Of a DNA stretch of 45,414 bases, positions 24,365 to 32,485 are shown one piece after another. The stretch's first letter is position 1. Each line of letters starts with the position of its first letter. Below the pieces are notes generated by a model. The model was not told where the DNA came from, did not search any database, and saw only the letters and a list, made by a program, of their open reading frames with translations. Source of the stretch: UBA6109 sp035366835 (GTDB lineage Bacteria; Desulfobacterota; Syntrophia; Syntrophales; UBA6109); assembly GCA_035366835.1 (NCBI GenBank), contig DAOSIS010000026.1, forward strand, positions 1 through 45,414. Reading direction: 5' to 3'. The position numbers and the translations under genes are program-made.

Positions 24365-24417
24365 CGGAAATCCACAGAAATGCCGTTAGCGCATGGCAGC
24401 AAAGAGCTGACAGGCAT

Positions 24418-24432
24418 GTGCGATAATCAAAC
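24418..24432. promoter_or_regulatory. Enhancer dyad 2
   Basis: GTGCGATAATCAAAC has the same left half-site GTGCGA; the right half differs in two positions. It is centred near -248, with its start 18 bp from that of dyad 3. Confidence 0.55.
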
Positions 24433-24435
24433 GGT

Positions 24436-24450
24436 GTGCGAATTTCGAAC
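24436..24450. promoter_or_regulatory. Enhancer dyad 3
   Basis: GTGCGAATTTCGAAC has the left half-site intact and one mismatch in the right. It is centred near -266, ending 9 bp before the activator stop codon. Confidence 0.6.
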
Positions 24451-24459
24451 TGATTATGC

Positions 24460-26601
24460 TCAGGTTGAACGGCCGGAGAGTTTTTTCTGCTCCCGGATCA
24501 GGCGAAACCTGGATATGCCCAATAATTTTGCAGCCTTCGTTTTATTGCCGCCGGCCCGATCGAGTGCGTTCTTCAGGATCTTCTCCTTGATGTCGCCGCT
24601 GATCTTTTCTGTAAGCACCTTGAAGTCCATTCCTTCCCCGATCGATTGCAGATGAAGATCATAGGTCTTCTGCGTCCCGTTCCAGAAGGCCGTGGAACGC
24701 AGTTCCATCGGCAGGTCACTGGGCGTAATCGTCGTGTCCACATGCTGCAGGATCATGACGCGCTCGACGACGTTCCGCAGTTCCCGAACATTGCCCGGCC
24801 AGGAATAATTTTCGAGAATCTTGATCGCCTCCTCGTCGAAGGCCGTCACCTTCTTGCCCGTCTTGCGGTTGAACTCCTCCACATAGTACATGGCCAGCAT
24901 CTGGATATCTTCTCTGCGTTCGCGCAGCGGCGGGAGCTGGATGGGAACGACGCTGATCCGGTAGAAGAGGTCCTCGCGGAACTTGTTTTCAGCGACCATC
25001 CGGCTCATTTCGCGGTTGGTGGCGAACACGAAGCGCACGTCGATAGGGATCTGCTGCGTGCCGCCGAGCCTCCGGATGTAGCCGTCCTCCAGGACACGGA
25101 GGAATTTCGCCTGCAGCGGAAAGCTCATGTCGCCGACCTCGTCCAGGAACATCGTCCCGCCGCTTGCTGCCTCAAGCAACCCGATCTTGCGCTTCTTCGC
25201 GTCCGTAAAAGCGCCTGCCTCATAACCGAACAGTTCGCTCTCCAGGAGCGTCCCGGGGATGGCCGCGCAATTGACATCGATGAAGGGCTTCTTGCTGCGG
25301 CTGCTGTGGCGGTGGATCGCCCTCGCGGTGAGTTCCTTTCCCGTGCCGCTTTCCCCCTGGATCAGCACGTTTGTGTCGTGCGTCGCCACATCCTGGATGA
25401 CCTGGAAGACTTCCTGCATCTTCTTCGACGTTCCCAGGATGTTGTGAAACCCGAGGAGGATGCTTTCCCGCTCCTTGAGCTTCTCGACTTCCGATTTGAG
25501 CGTTTCGGCTTCCCGGTAGAGCATCGCATGCATGATGTTGTTGTCGTAGGAAATCGTCGCGTTCTTCACAAGGATGTCAAGCATGTGGACTTGGTCTGGA
25601 GAATATGTCCCTTTTCTTTTCGATAGATAGAGAGCACCTCTGAACCTGTCCTTCAGGATCATCGGAAGGGCCATTTCCGCGGGATAGCCGTCGAAAAGGG
25701 GGGGAGTGCCGCTGGCAAGATCTTCAGGCCTGCGGATCACGATCTCGTTCGCATCCATCGCCTTCCTGATGATGCTGTCCTGGATCCTTTTTTCGTAATC
25801 CTCGATGTTGTCGGAAACGGCGTTCTGGCCGTCATGGAGGAAGGTCCGGCCTTTCTTCAGGTCGCGGAAATAGATGAGCGCCCGGTCCGTGTCGGCGATC
25901 TTCATGGCGCTCTGGACGAGATGGGTATGGATGCTGTTGTCGATCCGCCGCATCAGGTTCATCTGGGAGACGGCGTCCTGGAGGATCATGAGATCACGGA
26001 TCTTCGCCGAATTCGACTCGAAGAGCTTGGCATTCTGGATCACGATGCTCATCTGGTCCGCGAAGGCCAGGAAAAGGCTGATCTCCTCCGGAAAGAACGT
26101 GGTCGCCTTCCGGCTCCAGACCGTGACGGTGCCGATGACGTCGTTGCCGATCTTCAGCGGGGCGCAGAAGAGGGCGCCCTCGCCGTAGATCTTCGTCAGC
26201 ATGCGGTCCGTTTCCGTAATCCGCGGGTCCCGCGAGGCGTCTTCGATCGCAATGGGCGCTCCGGTCTTGGCCACCTTGACGCCGATCGAGTCGTGCTGGC
26301 GGACATCCAGCGCAATGCTGAAGGCCCGTTCCGCTTCTTCCTGGGTGTAGTTCTTGACGACCCGGGTTTCGAGGTGCCGTTTCTCGTCGTCGAAGAGGCG
26401 GACGATGCCGCGGTCGAAACCGATCGTATCGACGACCTCGTCGAGCGTCCTCTTCAGGATTTCGTCCAACTTGGAGGGCGCGGTGAGAAGCGCGCTGATG
26501 CGGAAAAGGCTCTGCAGCAGCTTGTCCTTATCCAGCAGCGGTCCGGAAGGCTTTCTTGCCGGCAGTTGCGCTGTCCCGATGTCTTTGTTCTTGCGATCCA
26601 T
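24460..26601 (-). CDS. Sigma-54-dependent transcriptional activator with two GAF domains
   Basis: 713 aa. Two GAF sensor domains (about 40-195 and 215-360) are followed by a short coiled coil (365-385), an AAA+ sigma-54 interaction domain with Walker A GESGTGKE (416-423) and Walker B GGTMFLDEVGD (481-491), and a Fis-type helix-turn-helix (about 685-707, NKTKAAKLLGISRFRL). The sigma-54 contact loop reads GAFTDA (463-468) instead of GAFTGA. There is no receiver domain, so it should respond to a small ligand, as FhlA and NorR do. It follows fusA by 38 bp on the same strand. Three dyads suited to its HTH lie just past its stop, upstream of a sigma-54 promoter. The ligand is unknown. Confidence 0.93.
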   Translation of the reverse strand: MDRKNKDIGTAQLPARKPSGPLLDKDKLLQSLFRISALLTAPSKLDEILKRTLDEVVDTIGFDRGIVRLFDDEKRHLETRVVKNYTQEEAERAFSIALDVRQHDSIGVKVAKTGAPIAIEDASRDPRITETDRMLTKIYGEGALFCAPLKIGNDVIGTVTVWSRKATTFFPEEISLFLAFADQMSIVIQNAKLFESNSAKIRDLMILQDAVSQMNLMRRIDNSIHTHLVQSAMKIADTDRALIYFRDLKKGRTFLHDGQNAVSDNIEDYEKRIQDSIIRKAMDANEIVIRRPEDLASGTPPLFDGYPAEMALPMILKDRFRGALYLSKRKGTYSPDQVHMLDILVKNATISYDNNIMHAMLYREAETLKSEVEKLKERESILLGFHNILGTSKKMQEVFQVIQDVATHDTNVLIQGESGTGKELTARAIHRHSSRSKKPFIDVNCAAIPGTLLESELFGYEAGAFTDAKKRKIGLLEAASGGTMFLDEVGDMSFPLQAKFLRVLEDGYIRRLGGTQQIPIDVRFVFATNREMSRMVAENKFREDLFYRISVVPIQLPPLRERREDIQMLAMYYVEEFNRKTGKKVTAFDEEAIKILENYSWPGNVRELRNVVERVMILQHVDTTITPSDLPMELRSTAFWNGTQKTYDLHLQSIGEGMDFKVLTEKISGDIKEKILKNALDRAGGNKTKAAKLLGISRFRLIREQKKLSGRST

Positions 26602-26639
26602 TGTATTCCCGATGCCTTCTGTGGGAGTTCACAGGCCTT

Positions 26640-28673
26640 CTAGGACTTGTCGAACTGGAAAAACTGCATGGTGAACGCGGCCCTGCCCTGCGTGGCCGAA
26701 CGCAGATCCGTGGAATAGCCGAACATGGCCTTGAGCGGCACTTTCGCCTTGATCTCGCAGACAGCGCCCTTGGGCACGATGGCCTGGACCTCGCCGCGGC
26801 GAGCGTTGATGTCGCCGATCACCTCGCCCGTGAACTCCGTCGGAGCGGTCACGTCAACGGTCATGATCGGTTCGAGCATCACCGGCTCCGCCTGCAGGAA
26901 GCCTTCGCGGACGGCCGTGGCCGCGGCGATGCGATAACCGACCTCGCTCGCCTCCCCCTCGCGGTAGCCGCCGCCGGTCATCTCGATGCTCACGTCGACC
27001 ATGGGATACCCGGCAAGGCCCCCGCTCTGCGCGGCCTCGCGGATGCCCTCTTCGATCGCGGCATGAAAATGTTCGGGGACGACAAGAGGATCCAGGCGGT
27101 TTACGATCGTGACCCCCGTGCCGCGGGGCCTGGGCTCCATCACGAGGCAGACCTGCCCGAAGTGCTTCTTCTCGCCGAGTTCCTTGTCGAACAGTCCCTC
27201 GATCTCCACGCGCTTGCGGATCGTCTCGCGGTATACAACCCGGGGTTTGCCGACATTGACCCGCGTGTGGAATTCCCGCAGAAGCCGGTCGACGATGATC
27301 TCCAGATGCAGCTCCCCCATGCCCGAAATGACCGTCTGCGCCGTCTCGTCTTCGTACTTGACCCGGACCGTGGGATCCTCTTCGGAGAGCTTTGCGAGGG
27401 CCGCCGACAGCTTCTCCTGGTCGGCCGGCGTCTTGGCCTCGATGGCAAGACTGATGACGGGCTCGTAGAAATCGATGGGTTCCAGCAATATGGGCCGCTC
27501 TTCGTCGCAGATGGTGTCTCCCGTCGTGATGTCCTTGAGACCCAGAACCGCCACGATGTCGCCCGCGCCGGCCGCCTCGATCCGCTCCCTCTTGTTCGCG
27601 TGCATCTGGAGGATGCGTGCGATCTTCTCCTTCTTCTTCTTGCCGGGGTTGTAGACCTCCGCGCCGGTTCGCATCATGCCCGAGTAGATCCGCACATAGG
27701 TGAGTTTGCGCCCTTCATCCTGCATGATCTTGAAGGCGATGCCCGCCAGAGGCTCCTTGTCGGTGCTGTGGCGGACTTCCTCGGCCTTCGTTTCCGGGTT
27801 GACGCCCTTGACCGCCGGGACATCCTCCGGCGAAGGCAGGAAATCGACGACGGCATCCAGGACCGGCTGAATTCCCCGGTTGCGCAACGCCGTGCCGCAC
27901 ATGACAGGAACGATCTTGAGGGCCAGCGTCGTCTTGCGGATGGCCGCCAGCAGTTCGGCGTCCGGGATATCGATCCCCTCGAGATACTTGTCGGCGATGT
28001 CGTCATCGGCCTCCGCCAGCGTCTCCAGCATCGCGTCGCGCCGCTTCTGCGCTTCAGCGGCGAGTTCCGCGGGGATGTCGAAGGCCTCGTACTCGATCCC
28101 GCGCGTGGCGTCATCCCAGCGGATCGCCTTCATGCGGATGAGGTCGATCACGCCGGCGAATTCGTCCCCCTGTCCCATCGGAATCTGGATCGGAAGCGGT
28201 GCGGAATTGAACCGTTCCTTCATCTCGGCGATCACGCCGTGGTAGTCGGCGCCGATCCGGTCCAGCTTGTTGATGAAGGCAATCTTCGGAACGCCGTATT
28301 TGTCGGCCTGATGCCACACCGTCTCGGACTGCGGCTCCACACCGCCCACGGCGCAGAAGACGACCACCGCTCCGTCGAGCACGCGCAGGGACCGCTCCAC
28401 CTCGATCGTGAAATCCACGTGGCCCGGCGTATCGATGACGTGAATCTCATGATTGCGCCACATGCAGGTCGTGGTCGCCGAAGTGATCGTGATCCCGCGC
28501 TCCTGTTCCTGGGGCATCCAGTCCATGACGGCTTCGCCGTCATGGACCTCGCCCAGTTTATAGGATTTCCCCGTATAGAAGAGGATCCGTTCGGTCACCG
28601 TCGTTTTGCCCGCGTCGATGTGGGCCACGATGCCGATGTTCCTCATGCGGGAGATCTTGGTACGAGCTGCCAT
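26640..28673 (-). CDS. Elongation factor G, second-type paralogue outside the str operon
   Basis: 677 aa, slightly shorter than the usual 690-700 aa. The P-loop AHIDAGKT (17-24), DTPGHVDF and NKLDRIGADY are intact. Domains II-V are present (SGMGELHLEIIVDRLLREF, GRRGxVQ-like ARRGEVQAIVP). No rpsL, rpsG or tuf neighbours are seen, so it is probably not the str-operon EF-G. Deltaproteobacteria often carry additional EF-G types that divide translocation and ribosome recycling. It is linked to the GerMN gene upstream (12 nt) and the sigma-54 activator downstream (38 nt). Its exact subfamily needs a tree. Confidence 0.92.
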   Translation of the reverse strand: MAARTKISRMRNIGIVAHIDAGKTTVTERILFYTGKSYKLGEVHDGEAVMDWMPQEQERGITITSATTTCMWRNHEIHVIDTPGHVDFTIEVERSLRVLDGAVVVFCAVGGVEPQSETVWHQADKYGVPKIAFINKLDRIGADYHGVIAEMKERFNSAPLPIQIPMGQGDEFAGVIDLIRMKAIRWDDATRGIEYEAFDIPAELAAEAQKRRDAMLETLAEADDDIADKYLEGIDIPDAELLAAIRKTTLALKIVPVMCGTALRNRGIQPVLDAVVDFLPSPEDVPAVKGVNPETKAEEVRHSTDKEPLAGIAFKIMQDEGRKLTYVRIYSGMMRTGAEVYNPGKKKKEKIARILQMHANKRERIEAAGAGDIVAVLGLKDITTGDTICDEERPILLEPIDFYEPVISLAIEAKTPADQEKLSAALAKLSEEDPTVRVKYEDETAQTVISGMGELHLEIIVDRLLREFHTRVNVGKPRVVYRETIRKRVEIEGLFDKELGEKKHFGQVCLVMEPRPRGTGVTIVNRLDPLVVPEHFHAAIEEGIREAAQSGGLAGYPMVDVSIEMTGGGYREGEASEVGYRIAAATAVREGFLQAEPVMLEPIMTVDVTAPTEFTGEVIGDINARRGEVQAIVPKGAVCEIKAKVPLKAMFGYSTDLRSATQGRAAFTMQFFQFDKS

Positions 28674-28685
28674 AACCCTTGCTTC

Positions 28686-29315
28686 CTATGAACTCGCCTT
28701 CGCAGCCGACGGCGCGATCATGTCCTGATTCGCCGTGAAGGCCCGGCGCAGATCGATGTGCCCCTTGATCGACTCCCTCTCCTTGCCTTCCACCAGGATC
28801 CGGACCTTCTTGACGGAGGGCAGGTTCGCCGTCAGGGAATTCACGAGCGAGTAGATCGTCGCCAGCTCGCTGGCGCTTCCGCCGGGATGATTCTTCACGA
28901 ATCCGCCCCCGAAACTCACGGTCATCAGGCCGTCGGCGAATTTCACGCTCTGCACGGTCGTCCCTTCGGGAAAGGTGCCGACATTGCCTTCCTTGGACCC
29001 GTCCACGAGGGCCCGGATGATCTCCCGGGCCTGCCCGACCGTATCGTCCGCCTTCGGCACCCAGCGCTTCTCCGCCACCAGGAACCGCTCGTTGGCATCG
29101 GAGAAATAGGCCGTCACCGCGATCTTTTCCCGTTTCTTCGCGACGGTCTCCTTGCCGCCGACGGGCGGGTAGACGGAATTGAAGACGGAAATGAAAAAGA
29201 ATATCAGAAACCCGAGAACGGTGGCCCCGATCAGGACGAGGAGGAGAAACTTCCTGCCCCGTTTCTTCTTCTTCGTCCTGATTTCGCCGACGCGTCTCTG
29301 CCTTTTCGATGACAT
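28686..29315 (-). CDS. GerMN-domain membrane protein
   Basis: 209 aa. A very basic cytoplasmic N-terminus (RTKKKKRGRK) precedes one membrane helix (about 24-46, FLLLVLIGATVLGFLIFFFI). A GerMN (sporulation/germination GerM) domain spans about 66-185, with VTAYFSDANERFLVAEKR, VQSVKFADGLMTVSFGGGF and ELATIYSLVNSLTANLPSVKKVRILVEG. In non-sporulating bacteria this domain occurs in envelope proteins of unknown function, often near N-acetylmuramoyl-L-alanine amidases. It is the first gene of the GerMN-fusA-activator operon; GGGAG precedes the ATG. Confidence 0.85.
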   Translation of the reverse strand: MSSKRQRRVGEIRTKKKKRGRKFLLLVLIGATVLGFLIFFFISVFNSVYPPVGGKETVAKKREKIAVTAYFSDANERFLVAEKRWVPKADDTVGQAREIIRALVDGSKEGNVGTFPEGTTVQSVKFADGLMTVSFGGGFVKNHPGGSASELATIYSLVNSLTANLPSVKKVRILVEGKERESIKGHIDLRRAFTANQDMIAPSAAKASS

Positions 29316-29344
29316 GGTTGCTCCCGGAAGTTGAAAGTTGCGCC

Positions 29345-29373
29345 AATCTATGGCATTTCGGAAAGACTGTCAA
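29345..29373 (-). promoter_or_regulatory. Promoter of the GerMN-fusA-activator operon
   Basis: On the minus strand TTGACA (29368-29373), 17-nt spacer, TAGATT (29345-29350), with the start expected about 22 nt before the GerMN ATG. The rest of the divergent gap to 29588 shows no clear promoter for the plus-strand DUF1538 operon; the TATAAG at 29497 has no convincing -35. Confidence 0.7.
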
Positions 29374-29588
29374 GCACGGCCCCCTCGCGGTGCCGGAATC
29401 CGCGCCGGCTCGGCAAACTTGGCCGGACGCCGCGGAAAAAAGTCCCCCGTTCCCTCCGGCGATTTCCCTTTCCCGTAGCGGATGCCGCGGATGTGTGTTA
29501 TAAGGCAAGGGCCGGCCGATTGTGTGGGCGAGCGGCGCAACGCCCCGACAGTCCCATCCCTCGCACTACGGAAAAGAAGAGGTGCATC

Positions 29589-30281
29589 TTGAACATCCGC
29601 GAAACCGTTCTCGAGGTTCTCTATGCCGTTGTTCCCATCATCGCATTTGTTTCCCTGCTGCAACTGACGGTGGTCCGCCTGCCGACGGATGTCTCCGTGA
29701 AGTTTCTCGCCGGATCCGTCATGGTCATACTGGGCCTGGCGTTTTTTCTTCTGGGCGTGAAGGCCGGTTTCCTGCCCATCGGAGAATTAATCGGCTCCAC
29801 CATTGTCTCGAAGGGAAAGCTGTGGCTCCTGCTTTCCACGGGCTTCGTCCTCGGCTTTGTGGTCACCGTGGCCGACCCCAGTGTCCAAGTCCTGGCCGCG
29901 CAGATATACAACGTTTCCGAGGGGACGATGGGCAAGCCCGTCGTCGTCGTCTCAGTTGCACTCGGTGTAGGGATCTTCTTGGCGCTGGCTCTGCTTCGTA
30001 TTTTGCTGCAACTTCCCATAACCCGTCTATTGACAATCGGTTATCTCGTCGTTTTTGCTCTCGCGTCCTTCACTTCCCCGGACTTCGTTACCGTATCCTT
30101 TGACGCCGGATGGGTAGCCACCGGCCCGATGACCGTGCCATTCGTTGTCGCCCTCGGTGTCGGCGTGGCATCCGTTGCCGGAGGGCGGAAACGCGGTCAA
30201 AACGACAGCTTCGGTCTGGTTGCGCTGGCTTGCATCGGACCGTCTCTTGCCGTCCTGATCATGAGGATGTTCTTTCGATGA
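29589..30281 (+). CDS. DUF1538 membrane protein, half A
   Basis: 230 aa from a TTG codon at 29589 with AGAGG 7 nt upstream; no ATG fits. About six membrane helices are visible. It carries the family motifs ADPSVQVLAAQI (about residue 98) and FDAGWVATGPMTV (about residue 174). The neighbour at 30278 has the same two motifs in the same order, so the genes are homologous halves; in many other bacteria DUF1538 is a single protein of about double length. The family is a predicted transporter of unknown substrate, often near PII genes, as here. The stop overlaps the next start (ATGA). Confidence 0.82.
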   Translation: MNIRETVLEVLYAVVPIIAFVSLLQLTVVRLPTDVSVKFLAGSVMVILGLAFFLLGVKAGFLPIGELIGSTIVSKGKLWLLLSTGFVLGFVVTVADPSVQVLAAQIYNVSEGTMGKPVVVVSVALGVGIFLALALLRILLQLPITRLLTIGYLVVFALASFTSPDFVTVSFDAGWVATGPMTVPFVVALGVGVASVAGGRKRGQNDSFGLVALACIGPSLAVLIMRMFFR

Positions 30282-31006
30282 TCGGTTCACTGTTCAAAGG
30301 TTTCGACGTTGTGATCGGAGAGGTCGCCCTTGCATTGGGACCGCTCTTGGCGGTCTTCCTGTTCTTTCAGTTTTTCATGCTGAAACTACCGAGGCGACAG
30401 GTCATCAAAATCGTCAAGGGGTTTGCCATGACCTTTGTCGGCTTGTCCCTCTTCTTGCAGGGCGTGTTCATCGGCTTCATGCCCCTGGGCGAATCGATGG
30501 GCATGAGCATCGGAGCGCTGACCTACAACTGGATCCTCATCCCGATCGGATTCCTGCTGGGATTCGCCGTCATCATGGCCGAGCCTTCCGTGCGGGTTCT
30601 CATCACGGAGGTTGACAAGGTCTCCAGCGGACATATCAACGGAAAGGTTCTGTTCTATACCATCTGCACCGGCGTCGCCTTTGCCGTCGCCCTCTCCATG
30701 ATACGGATTCTCTGCGGAATATCCATCTGGTATTTTGTCGTTCCAGGATATCTTGCGGCGCTGGTGCTGATGCGATTTGCCTCCGATGAATTCGTGTCCA
30801 TCGCCTTCGACGCCGGCGGCGCCGCCACCGGCCCCATGACGGTCACCTTCATTTTGTCCATGGCGGTGGGAGCGGCGAAGCAACTCGAAGGCCGGGATCC
30901 GCTCCTGGATGGATTCGGCATGGTTTCCATGGTCGCCCTGGCGCCGATCCTTTCCATTCTGGCCCTGGGATTCCTGTACGGCAGAAAGCAGAAGACCCAT
31001 GAATGA
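30278..31006 (+). CDS. DUF1538 membrane protein, half B
   Basis: 242 aa, about six to seven membrane helices. EPSVRVLITEVDKVSSG and FDAGGAATGPMTVTF repeat the motifs of half A, pointing to a heterodimer of two homologous subunits. The start overlaps the half A stop and its stop overlaps the start of the first PII-like gene, so all are made together. The FDAG and ATGPMT stretch is the best candidate for the substrate path, by analogy only. Confidence 0.82.
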   Translation: MIGSLFKGFDVVIGEVALALGPLLAVFLFFQFFMLKLPRRQVIKIVKGFAMTFVGLSLFLQGVFIGFMPLGESMGMSIGALTYNWILIPIGFLLGFAVIMAEPSVRVLITEVDKVSSGHINGKVLFYTICTGVAFAVALSMIRILCGISIWYFVVPGYLAALVLMRFASDEFVSIAFDAGGAATGPMTVTFILSMAVGAAKQLEGRDPLLDGFGMVSMVALAPILSILALGFLYGRKQKTHE

Positions 31007-31346
31007 AATGGACACCGGCAAGATTCTCAAACTGGTCGTGACGATTGTGGCCAAGGGAGCGGCAAGCAAGGTGGTTGCCGCGAGCAAGAATGCCGGGGCA
31101 AAGGGAGGCACCATCTTGCTGGGAAGAGGAACGGCGCCCGAGTCCGTTTATCTCGATATCCTGGGCATCAATTTCGATCCGGAACGGGAGCTCGTATTGA
31201 CCCTCGCCGGGGAAGATATGACGGACAGACTCCTGCAAACCATATCGGACGAGGGGGAATTGCATAAACCCGGGAAGGGAATCGCCTTCGTCGTCGATGT
31301 CAAGGGCCTCGTGGGGATGATTTCTTTGCTGAAGACGCAGCCGTGA
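30999..31346 (+). CDS. PII-like signal protein A
   Basis: 115 aa from the ATG at 30999, inside the end of DUF1538 half B. The ferredoxin-like PII fold is visible: LKLVVTIVAKGAASKVVAASKNAGAKGGTILLGRGT (beta1-alpha1-beta2), a T-loop of normal length ending in FDPERELVLTLAGED, and the B-loop-like HKPGKGIAFVVDV. It lacks the Tyr at the T-loop tip used for uridylylation and the C-terminal RTGE motif. It probably binds a nucleotide or other small effector and gates the DUF1538 protein. It pairs with the next gene, with which it shares about the same layout. Confidence 0.8.
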   Translation: MNEMDTGKILKLVVTIVAKGAASKVVAASKNAGAKGGTILLGRGTAPESVYLDILGINFDPERELVLTLAGEDMTDRLLQTISDEGELHKPGKGIAFVVDVKGLVGMISLLKTQP

Positions 31347-31369
31347 ACGAAGAACTGGAGGGAACTCCC

Positions 31370-31705
31370 ATGGTCGAGTGTTGTCAAATCGAGTTTGATT
31401 TGATCGTGACAATCGTCAACAGAGGCTTCGCAGAGGAAGTCGTGACCGCCGCAAAAGCAGCCGGAGCCGAAGGCGGCACCATCGTCAACGGCCGTGGAAC
31501 GGGAGTGCACGAGAACGCAAAACTCTTCGGCATCACCATCGAGCCCGAAAAAGAGATCGTCCTGACGCTTATTGACAGGACAAAGACGAAGAGCGTCCTG
31601 GAGGCGGTTACGAAGGCCGTGGATCTGAACAAACCCGGCAAGGGGGTGGCGTTTGTGGTGGCGGTCGAAAAGGCGATCGGCATATGCCACCTGGCGAGGG
31701 AGTGA
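31370..31705 (+). CDS. PII-like signal protein B
   Basis: 111 aa from the ATG at 31370, which has GGAGGG 6 nt upstream; an in-frame GTG at 31343 overlaps the previous stop but has no ribosome site. It has the same elements as protein A: FDLIVTIVNRGFAEEVVTAAKAAGAEGGTIVNGRGTG, IEPEKEIVLTLIDR and NKPGKGVAFVVAV. Two Cys follow the start (MVECCQ). Two different PII-like subunits for two different membrane halves suggest a matched pair, or a mixed trimer. Confidence 0.82.
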   Translation: MVECCQIEFDLIVTIVNRGFAEEVVTAAKAAGAEGGTIVNGRGTGVHENAKLFGITIEPEKEIVLTLIDRTKTKSVLEAVTKAVDLNKPGKGVAFVVAVEKAIGICHLARE

Positions 31706-31850
31706 CCGTTGACGAGACTGCCCGCGAATGACGGCGCCGGTGAAGAAACGGTCTCCCTCCCCCTGTGCCGTAGACAGGATTTCCGAAAGGATCTCAGGAG
31801 ACTTCCCGGTGCCCGATGCGGCGTGCCAACGGCCGGAAGGCGCGCACAGG

Positions 31851-32228
31851 CTATTTGTTCCCGTCGCGCTTCGCAGCCAGGGCATCTTCGGTCGTCTTCC
31901 GGAGGCGGAAGGCGACGCTCTTGAGCATCTCCCGGAAGTCAGCGGAAAGCTTGTTGAATTCCTGATCGAAAAAGGTCCGGTCGATCACGCCGACAAGGGT
32001 CTTTCCCCTGGCCGTCGCCGTTGCGGAACGGGGCGTTTTGGCGATGTAGGACATCTCGCCGAAGATGTCCCCCTCCTTCAGGACCTCGATGACGACCTTG
32101 CGGCCGTCCGTCTTCTTGGAAATCTCCACCTGCCCCTCTTCGACGACATAAATCCAGTCACCGTTGGATCCTTCTTCGAAGATCACCTGCCCGTCCTGGA
32201 ATGTCTCGTAGGATGCGATCTGAAACAT
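31851..32228 (-). CDS. Cyclic-nucleotide-binding domain protein
   Basis: 125 aa, a single CRP-like cNMP-binding beta-roll without a DNA-binding domain. GQVIFEEGSNGDWIYVVEEGQVEI and the phosphate-cassette region GDIFGEMSYIAKTPRSATATA (GE...R.A) are typical. The C-terminal helix runs to the end. It may act as an allosteric module or bind a partner. It is monocistronic: the plus-strand PII gene converges on it and the upstream 257 bp (32229-32485) contain no gene or clear element. Confidence 0.85.
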   Translation of the reverse strand: MFQIASYETFQDGQVIFEEGSNGDWIYVVEEGQVEISKKTDGRKVVIEVLKEGDIFGEMSYIAKTPRSATATARGKTLVGVIDRTFFDQEFNKLSADFREMLKSVAFRLRKTTEDALAAKRDGNK

Positions 32229-32485
32229 GGCGACACCTCGTCTGCTTCATCATTCATTCTCAGGACAAAGTATATGCAGAAAGCACGGGTGATGCAAGAT
32301 GTCATCTGTCTTCCGTGGCGAGGAGATACAACGGGGGACTGCTGAGGGGCCCCCCCGGAGGCGGGTCGGAGCACGATGTCCGCGAGACGAACCCGGGGGC
32401 CGCCGATGGAGCAGGTCGCAAAGGGTCCGGAGACGGGGAAATCGATCGTGCGGCGGTTATTCCGTTTGAGCGCCGCTGCGGGCCG

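Noticed and set aside
26556..28691. Open frame of 711 codons on the plus strand opposite fusA
   Set aside because: It is antisense to a full EF-G with conserved motifs; its composition is that of a shadow frame.
31706..31850. Terminator between the convergent PII-like and cNMP-binding genes
   Set aside because: No stem followed by a T run was found on either strand.
32229..32485. Possible gene or RNA in the 257-bp gap between the cNMP-binding and TPR genes
   Set aside because: No frame with a ribosome site, no clear hairpin with T run and no promoter could be supported.
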